This document shows positions 55,633 through 64,000 of a stretch of 64,000 bases of DNA, piece after piece; the stretch's first letter is position 1, and each line of letters begins with the position of its first letter. The stretch is taken from contig NZ_CP126267.1 of NCBI RefSeq assembly GCF_001864935.2, forward strand, positions 3,286,001-3,350,000, written 5' to 3'. A program made the position numbers and the translations under genes. The DNA is from Curtobacterium sp. MCBA15_012 (GTDB taxonomy: Bacteria > Actinomycetota > Actinomycetes > Actinomycetales > Microbacteriaceae). A model generated the notes under the pieces. That model saw nothing but the letters and a program-made list of their open reading frames with translations. It was not told the origin of the DNA and did no database searches.

Positions 55633-56202
55633 TCAGAGCGTGGTGTCCGCCCACCGGGCACCGGTCGCGGTGACGACCACGCGACGCGGCTCGTCGGGCA
55701 CGTCGTCCGGGTCGGTGGCCTCGGCCTCGGGTCCGTCGTGGCCGGCCGGGGCCGCTCCGCCGGTGGCCCGGGTGATCTCGATTTCGAGCACCGCGTCCGA
55801 GACGCCGTCGACGAAGCCGCGCCCCCACTCGACCACGACGATCGAGCCGTCCCAGTCGAGGTCGAGGTCGTCGAGCTCGAGCGGGTCGGACAGTCGGTAG
55901 GCGTCCACGTGCACCAGGTCCGGGCCGGCCGTCGTCGGGTGGGTCCGGGCGAGCACGAACGTCGGGCTCGACACCTGGCCACGAGCGCCGAGTGCGGCGC
56001 CGAGGCCGCGCGTGAGGGTGGTCTTGCCCGCCCCGAGCGGTCCGGTCAGGACGACCAGGTCGCCGGCCCGGAGCACCGCGGCGAGCCGGGCACCGAGCGC
56101 GGTCGTCTCGTCGGTCGTCGAGACCGTGGTGTCGAGCAGGACGCGGGCAGCACCGTCGAGGGCGGCGTCCTGCACGCCGTCGTCCGCGCGCTCGTCGGTC
56201 AC
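55633..56202 (-). CDS. tsaE: tRNA t6A synthesis ATPase TsaE
   Basis: A 189-residue P-loop ATPase. LTGPLGAGKTTLTRGLG is Walker A, and VSSPTFVLARTHP and LVHVDAYRLSDPLEL are TsaE-specific. It recycles the TsaB-TsaD complex. GTG 56202 is chosen because it overlaps the upstream racemase stop as GTGA; an ATG seven codons earlier is possible. An insertion (GGAAPAGHDGPEAEATDPDD) near the C-terminus makes it longer than the usual 150 residues. Confidence 0.93.
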   Translation of the reverse strand: MTDERADDGVQDAALDGAARVLLDTTVSTTDETTALGARLAAVLRAGDLVVLTGPLGAGKTTLTRGLGAALGARGQVSSPTFVLARTHPTTAGPDLVHVDAYRLSDPLELDDLDLDWDGSIVVVEWGRGFVDGVSDAVLEIEITRATGGAAPAGHDGPEAEATDPDDVPDEPRRVVVTATGARWADTTL

Positions 56203-57362
56203 GGCTGCTCCCCCCGCAGCCACGAGCCGACCCGGCCCTCGACCTCGTGCCCCTCGTACTCGCGCGGCACCCGGGCACCGATGCGGCAGGTGATCTCCTC
56301 ACCGATGGTGCCGAGCGCCTCGCCCCACTCGATGACGGTCATCTCGTCGTGCTCCCCCGTGCCGAAGAGCACGACGGTGTCCCCGACGCGCACGTCGTCG
56401 TCGCCGACGTCGACGAGGAACTGGTCCATCGCGACGCGACCGGCGACCGGGTACCGGCGTCCGGCGATCGTCACCTCGACCCGCCCCTGCGCGCGACGCG
56501 GCACCCCGTCGGCGTACCCGACCGGGACGAGCGCCAGCGTGGTCTCCCGCGCGGTGCGGTAGGTGTAGTCGTAGGAGACGCCGGTGTCGACCGGGACGCG
56601 CTTGGTCTTCGCGACCGAGGCCGTCAGGGTCATCACCGGCTCGAGCCCGAGGTCGGCCGCCGAGACGCCGTCCGCACCGGGGATGCCGAACAGGTTCGCC
56701 CCCATCCGGACCATGTCCTTGCGGAACTCCTTGCGCTCGAGCCCGGCCAGGGACGCGGCGACGTGCTCCAACGGCACGTCGAGCCCGAGGTCCTCGGCCT
56801 GTGCGACCGCGGCGTCGAAGACCGCGACGGCCGCGCTGTCGTCGTCGTCCGACGACTCGGCGAGGTGCGTGTACGCGGCGACGACCTCGATGCGACCGGC
56901 ACGCTGCGCGTCGACGGCGAGCGCGACGAGCGCGGGCCAGGCGTCCGGGGTCGCACCGTCGCGGTGCAGGCCGGAGTCGACCCCGAGGTGGACCCGGGCC
57001 GGACGCTGGTCGACGGCGTCGACGACCCGCTGGAGCTCGGCCGCGTTCGAGACGCCGAGGTCCACCGCGGAGTCGATCGCGTCGCGGAAGTCGAGTGCGG
57101 GGTCGTGCTGCCACGTGAACAGGTGGACGTCCTCGCCGACGCCGATCGCGCGCAGGCGCAGCGCGTCGGGGACCGTGAGCACGCCGATCCACCGGACACC
57201 GGCGTCGACGGCCGCGAGGGCGATCGGTTCGAGGCCGTGTCCGTAGGCGTCGGCCTTCATGATCGCCATCACCTCGACCGGCTCCATCCAGCCCCGGACC
57301 AGGTCGAGGTTCGAGCGGTAGGCGTCGAGGTCGATCCGGGCCCGTCGCAGCGGCGCGTTCAC
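56199..57362 (-). CDS. Alanine racemase family protein, second paralogue
   Basis: A 387-residue fold-III PLP enzyme. The PLP lysine lies in AIMKADAYGHG and the second catalytic Tyr in VSYDYTY. VHLGVDSGLHRDG and VAMDQFLVDVG are conserved. It differs from its upstream neighbour in many positions and in a longer acidic loop (AESSDDDDSAAVAVFD). GTG 57362 overlaps the first paralogue (GTGA). It may act on alanine or on another amino acid used in the cell wall. Confidence 0.85.
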   Translation of the reverse strand: MNAPLRRARIDLDAYRSNLDLVRGWMEPVEVMAIMKADAYGHGLEPIALAAVDAGVRWIGVLTVPDALRLRAIGVGEDVHLFTWQHDPALDFRDAIDSAVDLGVSNAAELQRVVDAVDQRPARVHLGVDSGLHRDGATPDAWPALVALAVDAQRAGRIEVVAAYTHLAESSDDDDSAAVAVFDAAVAQAEDLGLDVPLEHVAASLAGLERKEFRKDMVRMGANLFGIPGADGVSAADLGLEPVMTLTASVAKTKRVPVDTGVSYDYTYRTARETTLALVPVGYADGVPRRAQGRVEVTIAGRRYPVAGRVAMDQFLVDVGDDDVRVGDTVVLFGTGEHDEMTVIEWGEALGTIGEEITCRIGARVPREYEGHEVEGRVGSWLRGEQP

Positions 57363-58462
57363 GTCGTCCTCCGTTCGACGCTGCGGCCGACCCGGGCGAC
57401 CACCTCGTAGTTGATGGTGCCGATCGCGGTGGCCCACTCCTCGACCGCGGGGTCGCCGTCGGCCGGGTCGCCCCAGAGCACGACCTCGTCGCCGACCTGC
57501 ACGTCCGCGTCGCCGATGTCGATGTGCACGGCGTTCATGGCCACGCGGCCCACGACCGGGAACCGACGGTCACCGATGCGCACCGAGACGTGGTTGCCGA
57601 AGTCGCGGTCGAACCCGTCCGAGTAGCCGAGGCCGATCACCGCGAGCCGGGTGTCGGTCGCCGCCCGCCAGGTGTAGCCGTAGCTCACCCCGTCGCCCGC
57701 CGGCACCTGGACCGTCCGGAGCACCGCGGCGGTCACGCGCATGGCGGGGCGCAGGCCGAGGTCGGCCGAGGTCCGGTCGGCGAAGGGGCTCAGGCCGTAC
57801 AGCGCGAGACCGACCCGGGCGGCGTCGTGCCGGGTCTCGGGGACGGCGATGCCCGCGGCACTCGCGGCCAGGTGCACCACGTCCGGGACGACACCGTTGG
57901 CCGCGAGTCCGTCGAGCGCGCGCCGCAGGGCGGCGTCCTGGTCGAGGTCGTCGGCGCGTGACGCGTTCGACAGGTGCGACATGAGTCCCTCGACCCGTGT
58001 CCGCCCGCCCTGCTGCCGGATCCGTCCCGCCACCGCGAAGAGCTCGGCCCACTCGGACTCGACCGCACCGTTCCGGCTCAGCCCGGTGTCGACGCACAGG
58101 TGCACGGCGGGGACCTCGGAGTCGGCTGCGGCGGCGAGCTGCTCGACGCTCGACACCGCGGGGGTGACGTCGTACTGTGCCGCGCGCCGGAAGTCCTCGT
58201 CGGGGGCGTGCAACCACGCGAGGATCCGCACGTGCCGGTCGACCCCGGCCTGGCGGAGCGCGATGCCCTCGTCGAGGTCGGCGACGCCGAGCCACTCCGC
58301 GCCCGCGTCGACGAAGGCCCGCGCGGCGTCGAGGGCCCCGTGGCCGTAGCCGTTCGCCTTGACGACCGCGATGACCCCCGCCGGTGCGACCCGGTCGGCG
58401 ACGGTCGCGTAGTTGGCGATGAGCGCCTCGCGGGAGACCGTGATGCCCGTGTACGCGCTCAT
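57359..58462 (-). CDS. alr: Alanine racemase, first paralogue
   Basis: A 367-residue PLP enzyme making D-alanine for peptidoglycan. PLP lysine in AVVKANGYGHG, second catalytic Tyr in VSYGYTW, VHLCVDTGLSRNG and VAMNAVHIDIG. It is closer to standard Alr than the downstream paralogue. ATG 58462 overlaps acpS (ATGA). Position after acpS is normal in Actinobacteria. Confidence 0.93.
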   Translation of the reverse strand: MSAYTGITVSREALIANYATVADRVAPAGVIAVVKANGYGHGALDAARAFVDAGAEWLGVADLDEGIALRQAGVDRHVRILAWLHAPDEDFRRAAQYDVTPAVSSVEQLAAAADSEVPAVHLCVDTGLSRNGAVESEWAELFAVAGRIRQQGGRTRVEGLMSHLSNASRADDLDQDAALRRALDGLAANGVVPDVVHLAASAAGIAVPETRHDAARVGLALYGLSPFADRTSADLGLRPAMRVTAAVLRTVQVPAGDGVSYGYTWRAATDTRLAVIGLGYSDGFDRDFGNHVSVRIGDRRFPVVGRVAMNAVHIDIGDADVQVGDEVVLWGDPADGDPAVEEWATAIGTINYEVVARVGRSVERRTT

Positions 58463-58833
58463 GCGCCCTTCCCTTCGATGACGACGAACGCCGTCGCGAT
58501 CCCGCCGTCGTGCGAGAGCGACAGGTGCACCGATGCGACGCCCCGGTCGTCCGCGACGCGCTGGGCGCCCTCGTGCAGGGTGAGCGACGGGTTCCGCTGG
58601 TCGTCCGCGACGACCTCGAGCTCCTGCCAGCTCAGCCCCGCGCTCGACCCGAAGGCCTTGATGAGCGCTTCCTTGGCGGCGAACCGCGCGGCCAGCGAGG
58701 TCACCGACCGGGGTTCACCGTCGCGCAGCAGTTCGGCCGGGGTGAACAGCCGCGCCCGGAGCGCGGGGGTGCGGTCGAGCACGCTCCGGAACCGCTCCGT
58801 GTCGACGACGTCGACCCCGATGCCGATGATCAC
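58459..58833 (-). CDS. acpS: Holo-[acyl-carrier-protein] synthase
   Basis: A 124-residue phosphopantetheinyl transferase that activates acyl carrier protein from CoA. IIGIGVDVVDTERF carries the metal-binding Asp, and LAARFAAKEALIKAFG the W/F-x-x-K-E-A motif. GTG 58833 follows the glmS stop by 5 bp. Its stop overlaps alr. Confidence 0.95.
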   Translation of the reverse strand: MIIGIGVDVVDTERFRSVLDRTPALRARLFTPAELLRDGEPRSVTSLAARFAAKEALIKAFGSSAGLSWQELEVVADDQRNPSLTLHEGAQRVADDRGVASVHLSLSHDGGIATAFVVIEGKGA

Positions 58834-58838
58834 CGCGA

Positions 58839-60686
58839 CTACTCGACGGTGACCGACTTCGCGAGGTTCCGCGGCTGGTCGACGTCGAGTCCCTTGGCCG
58901 CGGCGAGCTCCATGCCGAACATGTGCAGCGGCGCCACGGCGAGCAGCGGCTCGAACAGCGGCGTCGCGAGCGGGATGCGCAGGACCTCGTCGGCGAAGGG
59001 CAGCACCGCGGCGTCGCCTTCCTCGGCGATCGCGATCACCCGGGCACCGCGGGCGCGGATCTCCTGGATGTTCGAGACGACCTTGGGGTGCAGCGAGCGC
59101 GGGTCGCGCGGCGACGGCACGATGACGAAGACGATCTGGCCGGGCTCGATCAGGGCGATCGGCCCGTGCTTGAGCTCGCCCGCAGCGAAGCCCTCGGCGT
59201 GGATGTACGCGAGCTCCTTGAGCTTGAGCGCACCCTCGAGCGCGATCGGGTAGCCGACGTGGCGACCGAGGAACAGCACGCTGCGGGTGTCCGCCATCCA
59301 CTTCGCCAGCTCGGCGACCCCGGACGCGTCGTCGATGGTCTGCTGGAGCTTCGGCGCGAGGCCCTCGAGCTCGGCGACCTGCTCGGCGATCTCCTCGGTG
59401 GTGAGCGTCCCGCGCAGGGTCGCGAGGTGCAGCCCGAGCAGGTACAGCGCGACGCCCTGGGCGATGAAGGCCTTGGTCGACGCGACCGCGACCTCGGGAC
59501 CGGCGTGCGTGTAGATCACGGCGTCGGACTCGCGCGGGATGGTCGCGCCCTGGGTGTTGCAGATCGAGAGCACCTGGGCGCCCTGCTCGCGGGCGTACTT
59601 GACGGCCATGAGCGTGTCCATGGTCTCGCCGGACTGGCTGATCGAGACCACGAGCGTGCGCCCGTCGAGCACGGGGCTGCGGTACCGGAACTCGTGCGCG
59701 AGCTCGACCTCGACCGGGATGCGGGCCCACTGCTCGATCGCGTACTTGCCGAGGATGCCGGCGTAGGCCGCGGTCCCGCAGGCGATGACGATGACGCGGT
59801 CCACCTGCTGCAGGCGGTCGGCGATCGGGTCGAGGTCGGTGAGGGTCACGGCGCCGTCGTGGACGCGGCCGAGGACGGTCTTGGCGACGGCCTCGGGCTC
59901 CTCGCTGATCTCCTTCGCCATGAACGAGCTCCAGCCGCCCTTGTCGGCGGCGCTGGCGTCCCAGGTGACCTCGAACTCGACGGGCGTCGCCGGGGAGCCG
60001 TCGAAGCCGATGACCTCGACCCCACCGGGCCGGATCGTGGCGATCTCGTCCTGGCCGATCGCGAGCGCGCGCTGCGTGTACGCGACGAACGCGGCCACGT
60101 CGGAGCCCATGAAGTTCTCGCCGTCGCCGAGGCCGACCACGAGCGGGGAGTTGCGGCGGGCACCGACGACGACGCCCGGCTGCTCGGCGTGCACGACGAG
60201 GAGCGTGAAGGCGCCCTCGAGTCGCTGCACGACCTGCTGCATCGCGGTGGTCAGGTCGCCGGTCTCGCGGAACGCCCGGCCGACCAGGTGTGCCGCGACC
60301 TCGGTGTCGGTCTCGCTGCTGAAGGTCACGCCCTCGGCGAGGAGTTCGTCCTTCAGCGGCGCGAAGTTCTCGATGATGCCGTTGTGGATGAGGGCGAGCT
60401 TGCCGCCGTCGGCCAGGTGCGGGTGCGCGTTGCCGTCGGTGGGGCCGCCGTGCGTCGCCCAGCGGGTGTGGCCGATGCCCGTTCCGCCGTCGGCGATCGG
60501 GTGCTCGGCCAGGTCGTCGACCAGGGCCTGGAGCTTGCCGGCCTTCTTCGCCGAGGCGAGCTCGTGCCCGCCGTCGACGACGGCGATGCCCGCCGAGTCG
60601 TAGCCCCGGTACTCGAGCCGCCGCAGCCCACCGAGGAGGACCTCCTGGCTGCTCTTGTCACCGACGTAACCCACGATTCCACACAT
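58839..60686 (-). CDS. glmS: Glutamine-fructose-6-phosphate aminotransferase
   Basis: A 615-residue enzyme forming glucosamine 6-phosphate for the cell wall. The N-terminal Cys nucleophile (MCGIVGYVGD) is exposed after Met removal. Two SIS domains bind the sugar phosphate (VVSISQSGETMDTLMA), and the C-terminus ends DQPRNLAKSVTVE. TAGGAT (60694-60699) is 7 nt before ATG 60686, so the transcript should be leaderless; no glmS ribozyme can exist in such an mRNA. Confidence 0.97.
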   Translation of the reverse strand: MCGIVGYVGDKSSQEVLLGGLRRLEYRGYDSAGIAVVDGGHELASAKKAGKLQALVDDLAEHPIADGGTGIGHTRWATHGGPTDGNAHPHLADGGKLALIHNGIIENFAPLKDELLAEGVTFSSETDTEVAAHLVGRAFRETGDLTTAMQQVVQRLEGAFTLLVVHAEQPGVVVGARRNSPLVVGLGDGENFMGSDVAAFVAYTQRALAIGQDEIATIRPGGVEVIGFDGSPATPVEFEVTWDASAADKGGWSSFMAKEISEEPEAVAKTVLGRVHDGAVTLTDLDPIADRLQQVDRVIVIACGTAAYAGILGKYAIEQWARIPVEVELAHEFRYRSPVLDGRTLVVSISQSGETMDTLMAVKYAREQGAQVLSICNTQGATIPRESDAVIYTHAGPEVAVASTKAFIAQGVALYLLGLHLATLRGTLTTEEIAEQVAELEGLAPKLQQTIDDASGVAELAKWMADTRSVLFLGRHVGYPIALEGALKLKELAYIHAEGFAAGELKHGPIALIEPGQIVFVIVPSPRDPRSLHPKVVSNIQEIRARGARVIAIAEEGDAAVLPFADEVLRIPLATPLFEPLLAVAPLHMFGMELAAAKGLDVDQPRNLAKSVTVE

Positions 60687-60756
60687 GCCGACGATCCTAC
60701 GGTGTGTCCGGCCGCCCACCCTGCGGAGCACGGGTACCGGGGATAACGTTTGGACC

Positions 60757-61242
60757 ATGGGCCGCTTCGACGACATCGCGATCACCACACTGCAGGGCGA
60801 GCAGACCACCTTCGGACAGTTCTCCGACCGGGCGGTGCTCGTCGTGAACGTCGCCTCGCGCTGCGGGCTGGCACCCCAGTACGAGCAGCTCGAGGCGCTC
60901 CAGGAGACCTACGGCCCGCGGGGCTTCACGGTGCTCGGCTTCCCGAGCAACCAGTTCCTGCAGGAGCTCGGCTCGTCCGAGGCGATCGAGGAGTACTGCT
61001 CCACCACGTGGGGCGTGACCTTCCCGATGTCCGAGAAGGTCAAGGTCAACGGCAAGGGTGCCCACCCGCTCTACCAGGCCCTCAAGGAGACCCCGGACGC
61101 CTCCGGCAAGGCCGGCCGCGTTGCGTGGAACTTCGAGAAGTTCCTCGTCGCCCCCGACGGCACCGTCACCCGCTTCCGTCCGACGACGAAGCCCGACGCC
61201 CCCGAGGTCGTCGCCGCCATCGAGGCGGCGCTCCCCGCCTGA
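60757..61242 (+). CDS. Glutathione peroxidase family protein
   Basis: A 161-residue thiol peroxidase. The catalytic Cys is in VNVASRCGLAPQY, the Gln in GFPSNQFL and the Trp in AWNFEKFLV. Bacterial members usually use thioredoxin or mycothiol rather than glutathione. TAACGT (60744-60749) lies 7 nt before ATG 60757, so it and glmS have back-to-back predicted leaderless promoters. Confidence 0.93.
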   Translation: MGRFDDIAITTLQGEQTTFGQFSDRAVLVVNVASRCGLAPQYEQLEALQETYGPRGFTVLGFPSNQFLQELGSSEAIEEYCSTTWGVTFPMSEKVKVNGKGAHPLYQALKETPDASGKAGRVAWNFEKFLVAPDGTVTRFRPTTKPDAPEVVAAIEAALPA

Positions 61243-61367
61243 GCCGACCGGGCCGGTCCGGCACGCGCCGGTGCCGGCAGCACCGGTCCGGCACGCGCCG
61301 GTCCGTGCAGCACCGGTCCGTGCAGCGCCGGTCCGTCGGATGGCGCGCGGACGCGCGCGCGGCACCG
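61243..61367 (+). repeat. Short tandem repeats after the peroxidase gene
   Basis: Overlapping copies of GGTCCGGCACGCGCC and GGTCCGTGCAGCACC (15-17 bp) between 61255 and 61335. No gene is seen. Confidence 0.7.
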
Positions 61368-61423
61368 GACGGGAGGCGCGGGGCACGTGAGCCGGTCGGC
61401 GCACGTGCCCCGCGCCTCCCGTC
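61368..61423. repeat. Palindromic repeat family B, copy 4
   Basis: Perfect 22-bp arms beginning GACGGGAGGCGCGGGG with a 12-nt loop. The 3' arm ends 2 bp before the coaA -10 hexamer (TACGCT, 61426-61431). Confidence 0.85.
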
Positions 61424-61438
61424 TGTACGCTCGTGCCC

Positions 61439-62383
61439 ATGCCGATCACGGAAGCCACCGTCGCGCACCCGACCCCGTTCGTGGAGATCCCGCGCGCGGA
61501 GTGGTCGCAGCTCGCGCCGAGGGAGCACCTGTCGCTCACCGAGACCGAGGTCGTGCAGCTGCGCGGCCTGGGCGACCGGCTCGACATGCAGGAGGTGCAG
61601 GAGGTCTACCTCCCGCTGTCCCGCCTGCTGACGCTGTACGCCGCCGGTGCCCGCGACCTGCACGCCGAGACGAGCCGGTTCCTCGGCGAACGCGCCGGGC
61701 GCACGCCGTTCGTCATCGGCGTCGCCGGGTCCGTGGCGGTCGGCAAGTCCACCGTCGCCCGCCTCCTCCGCGAGCTGACGAAGCGCTGGCCGGACACCCC
61801 GCGCGTCGAGCTCGTGACCACCGACGGCTTCCTGTACCCGAACGCCGAGCTCGAGCGTCGCGGGATCATGGACCGCAAGGGCTTCCCGGAGTCCTACGAC
61901 CGACGGGCGCTGCTGCGGTTCGTCAGCCAGGTGAAGAGCGGCGCGACCGAGGTGCGGGCGCCGTACTACTCGCACCTGGTCTACGACATCGTCCCGGACG
62001 CCGAGATCGTGGTGCGGCAGCCCGACGTGCTCATCGTCGAGGGGCTCAACGTGCTCGCGCCGCCGGTGCACGGTCGTCTGGCGCTGTCCGACCTGTTCGA
62101 CTTCACGATCTACGTCGACGCGAAGACGAAGGACATCGAGTCCTGGTACGTCGACCGCTTCCTGGCCCTGCAGCAGGAGGCGTTCGCGAGCCCGGACTCC
62201 TTCTTCCACCGGTTCGCGTCGTTGTCCCGCGAGGACGCGGTCGACACCGCGACGAAGGTGTGGCGGGCGATCAACGAGCCGAACCTGCTCGAGAACGTGC
62301 TGCCCACGCGCTCCCGGGCGACCCTCGTGCTCAAGAAGGGCGCGAACCACAAGGTGCACTCGGTGCTGCTCCGCAAGATCTAG
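61439..62383 (+). CDS. coaA: Pantothenate kinase, type I
   Basis: A 314-residue kinase, first step of CoA synthesis. Walker A is [12 protein letters not shown], and [28 protein letters not shown] and [10 protein letters not shown] are typical of CoaA. A GTG two codons upstream (61433) is possible; ATG 61439 has TACGCT 7 nt upstream and is preferred. It supplies CoA, linking it to AcpS nearby. Palindrome family A copy 3 follows. Confidence 0.96.
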   Translation: MPITEATVAHPTPFVEIPRAEWSQLAPREHLSLTETEVVQLRGLGDRLDMQEVQEVYLPLSRLLTLYAAGARDLHAETSRFLGERAGRTPFVIGVAGSVAVGKSTVARLLRELTKRWPDTPRVELVTTDGFLYPNAELERRGIMDRKGFPESYDRRALLRFVSQVKSGATEVRAPYYSHLVYDIVPDAEIVVRQPDVLIVEGLNVLAPPVHGRLALSDLFDFTIYVDAKTKDIESWYVDRFLALQQEAFASPDSFFHRFASLSREDAVDTATKVWRAINEPNLLENVLPTRSRATLVLKKGANHKVHSVLLRKI

Positions 62384-62453
62384 CGGGGCGCGGGGCGCCG
62401 GGCGGCGCGGGGCGCGGGTCCGCGGCATGGCGCCGCCCAGCGCGACGTGCTCC

Positions 62454-62515
62454 CGCACAACGGAAAGCAGCTCGCACCACGTGATCACGTGGTGCGAGCT
62501 GCTTTCCGTCGTGCG
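62454..62515. repeat. Palindromic repeat family A, copy 3
   Basis: 31-bp arms with one mismatch around the centre GTGATCAC; the inner 24 bp are perfect. It lies between convergent coaA and glmM. The 5' flank GCGACGTGCTCCCGC also occurs in the flank of copy 1. Confidence 0.88.
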
Positions 62516-62593
62516 AAGTTCGGCCCGGACGTCCGGGCCGGCAGCCAGCCGGGCCGGACGAGCCCGCCTGGCAGCGCCGCGCCGGCCCGCGCC

Positions 62594-63970
62594 CTACGCC
62601 GCCGCGTCGAGCGTGAGCCGCGAACGCACGACCGCCGCGAGCTCCTCGGCGACGCGCTGGGCCTCGTCCTGCGAAGCCGCCTCGACCATCACGCGCACGA
62701 CGGGCTCCGTGCCCGACGGCCGGAGCAGCACACGCCCGGCGTCCCCGAGCGCAGCGGTGGCCGCGGCGACCGCGTCCTGCACGCCCTGGTCGTCGAGCCC
62801 GTGCCGGTCGACGCCCTTCACGTTGAGCAGCACCTGCGGGAACACGGTCATGCACGACGCGAGCTCCTGCAGGGTCTTGCCCGTGCGTGCCATCTCGGCC
62901 ACCAGGTGCAGGCCCGTGAGGACGCCGTCACCCGTGGTCGCGTAGTCGCTGAAGATGATGTGACCGGACTGCTCGCCACCGAGCGAGTAGCCGCCCTCGG
63001 TCATCCGCTCGAGCACGTAGCGGTCGCCGACACCGGTCTCGAGCACCGTGATGCCCGCGTCCGCCATGGCGCGCTTGAGCCCGAGGTTCGACATCACGGT
63101 CGCGACGAGCGTGTCGTCGACGAGCATGCCGCGCTCCTGCATCGACAGCGCGAGGATCGCCATGATCTGGTCGCCGTCGATCGCGTTGCCGGCGGCGTCC
63201 ACCGCGAGGCACCGGTCAGCGTCGCCGTCGTGCGCGATGCCGACGTCCGCACCGGCCGCGAGCACCGCGGCGGCGAGGTTGTCGATGTGCGTCGACCCGA
63301 CACCGTCGTTGATGTTCATGCCGTCCGGGTCGGCACCGATCAGGGTGACCCGGGCCCCGGCGTTGACGAACACCTCGGGCGAGACGCCGGCCGCGGCACC
63401 GTTCGCGCAGTCGAGCACGACGTGGATGCCGTCGAGCCGGTGCGGGAGCGTGCCGAGCAGGTGCACGACGTAGCGGTCCTCGGCGTCGGCGAACCGGGTG
63501 ATCCGGCCGACGTCGGCGCCGGTGGGCGTCGGAGCGGACTGGTCGTGCATGGCCGCTTCGATGCGGTCCTCGACCTCGTCCGGCAGCTTGCGGCCGCCCG
63601 TGGCGAAGAACTTGATCCCGTTGTCGGGCGCCGGGTTGTGCGACGCGGAGATCATCACGCCGAAGTCGGCGTCGATGTCCGCGACGAGGAACGCGGCAGC
63701 GGGGGTGGGGATGACCCCGGCGTCGAGCACGTCGACGCCGGCGGAGGCGAGCCCGGCCGCGACCGCGGCACCGAGGAACTCGCCGGAGACGCGCGGGTCG
63801 CGCGCCAGGACCGCGCGGGGACGCGGTCGACCGGACGCCCGACGGGCGTCCGCATGGTGTCCGTGCGTGAGCACGGCCGCGCTGGCCTGGGCGAGACCCA
63901 GAGCCAGCGCGGCCGTCAGCTCGCCGTTGGCGAGTCCACGAACACCGTCGGTACCGAACAGACGCGGCAT
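62594..63970 (-). CDS. glmM: Phosphoglucosamine mutase
   Basis: A 458-residue enzyme converting glucosamine 6-phosphate to the 1-phosphate, the step after Glm[13 protein letters not shown] is the N-terminus, [16 protein letters not shown] contains the phosphoserine, [13 protein letters not shown] binds Mg2+ and [17 protein letters not shown] the phosphate. ATG 63970 lies 31 bp from the window end. Confidence 0.97.
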   Translation of the reverse strand: MPRLFGTDGVRGLANGELTAALALGLAQASAAVLTHGHHADARRASGRPRPRAVLARDPRVSGEFLGAAVAAGLASAGVDVLDAGVIPTPAAAFLVADIDADFGVMISASHNPAPDNGIKFFATGGRKLPDEVEDRIEAAMHDQSAPTPTGADVGRITRFADAEDRYVVHLLGTLPHRLDGIHVVLDCANGAAAGVSPEVFVNAGARVTLIGADPDGMNINDGVGSTHIDNLAAAVLAAGADVGIAHDGDADRCLAVDAAGNAIDGDQIMAILALSMQERGMLVDDTLVATVMSNLGLKRAMADAGITVLETGVGDRYVLERMTEGGYSLGGEQSGHIIFSDYATTGDGVLTGLHLVAEMARTGKTLQELASCMTVFPQVLLNVKGVDRHGLDDQGVQDAVAAATAALGDAGRVLLRPSGTEPVVRVMVEAASQDEAQRVAEELAAVVRSRLTLDAAA

Positions 63971-64000
63971 TGCGATCGGGTCCGTCGCGCGACTAGCGCT

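Noticed and set aside
60687..60756. Possible glmS ribozyme or other riboswitch before glmS
   Set aside because: Only 70 bp lie between glmS and the divergent peroxidase gene, and the -10 is 7 nt from the start codon, leaving no leader.

Overview
The window is chromosomal DNA from a high-GC actinobacterium. Third codon positions are almost all G or C, GTG starts are common, and the gene order sucC-sucD-DUF6350-purN-purH is an actinobacterial hallmark. The protein set (DUF3817, DUF805, DUF4190, SURF1, GuaB3, GroES under CIRCE control) fits Microbacteriaceae. Curtobacterium or a close relative is my best guess; this is inference, as there is no rRNA gene here. No tRNA, rRNA, CRISPR array, insertion sequence or phage gene was seen.

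Layout. 1-7.7 kb: ROK regulator, GNAT, alkyltransferase-like protein, TerD, DUF805 and a heterodimeric ABC exporter. 7.9-14.6 kb: the minus-strand block sucC-sucD-DUF6350-purN-purH. 14.9-22.5 kb: RecQ, an MpaB-like protein, a three-gene NAD-salvage operon (Prs-like, NadV, degenerate Nudix/NrtR-like), PdxH and GNAT. 22.5-28.2 kb: UvrD/PcrA, a membrane protein, GlpQ and a Bax-inhibitor-1 protein with a foreign-looking core. 28.3-37.3 kb: guaA-DUF3817-SURF1-KhtU-KhtT, GlpD and GuaB3. 37.5-45.4 kb: a branched-chain amino-acid type ABC transporter (LivHMGF plus a binding lipoprotein) with guaB in between. 45.5-51.8 kb: RarD, GroES, a methyltransferase, DUF4190, TsaD-RimI-TsaB. 55.6-64 kb: TsaE, two tandem alanine-racemase paralogues, AcpS, GlmS, a glutathione peroxidase, CoaA and GlmM.

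The most interesting stretch is 51.80-54.65 kb. A lower-GC (about 60% in sampled lines), plus-strand, four-gene operon sits inside the otherwise continuous minus-strand cell-wall/t6A cluster, between tsaE and tsaB. It encodes a 109-residue secreted peptide precursor, a DUF5819/SdpA-like protein, an HTTM/SdpB-like membrane protein and a serine hydrolase. It has its own promoter overlapped by a palindrome, and a perfect hairpin after the precursor gene. The architecture matches the Bacillus sporulation-delaying-protein (SdpABC) peptide system, but with an unrelated cysteine-free precursor, no SdpI immunity gene and an added hydrolase.

Genome-scale patterns. (1) At least 16 genes have a TANNNT -10 hexamer 6-7 nt before the start codon, so leaderless transcription is predicted as a common mode. 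(2) Two families of dispersed palindromes occur: one built on GCACCACG/CGTGGTGC (three copies), the other on GACGGGAGGCGCGG (four full copies plus half-sites), one of which lies within a reading frame. (3) Short in-frame tandem repeats are frequent in coding genes (livF, glpD, DUF6350, Nudix, DUF4190, ROK).
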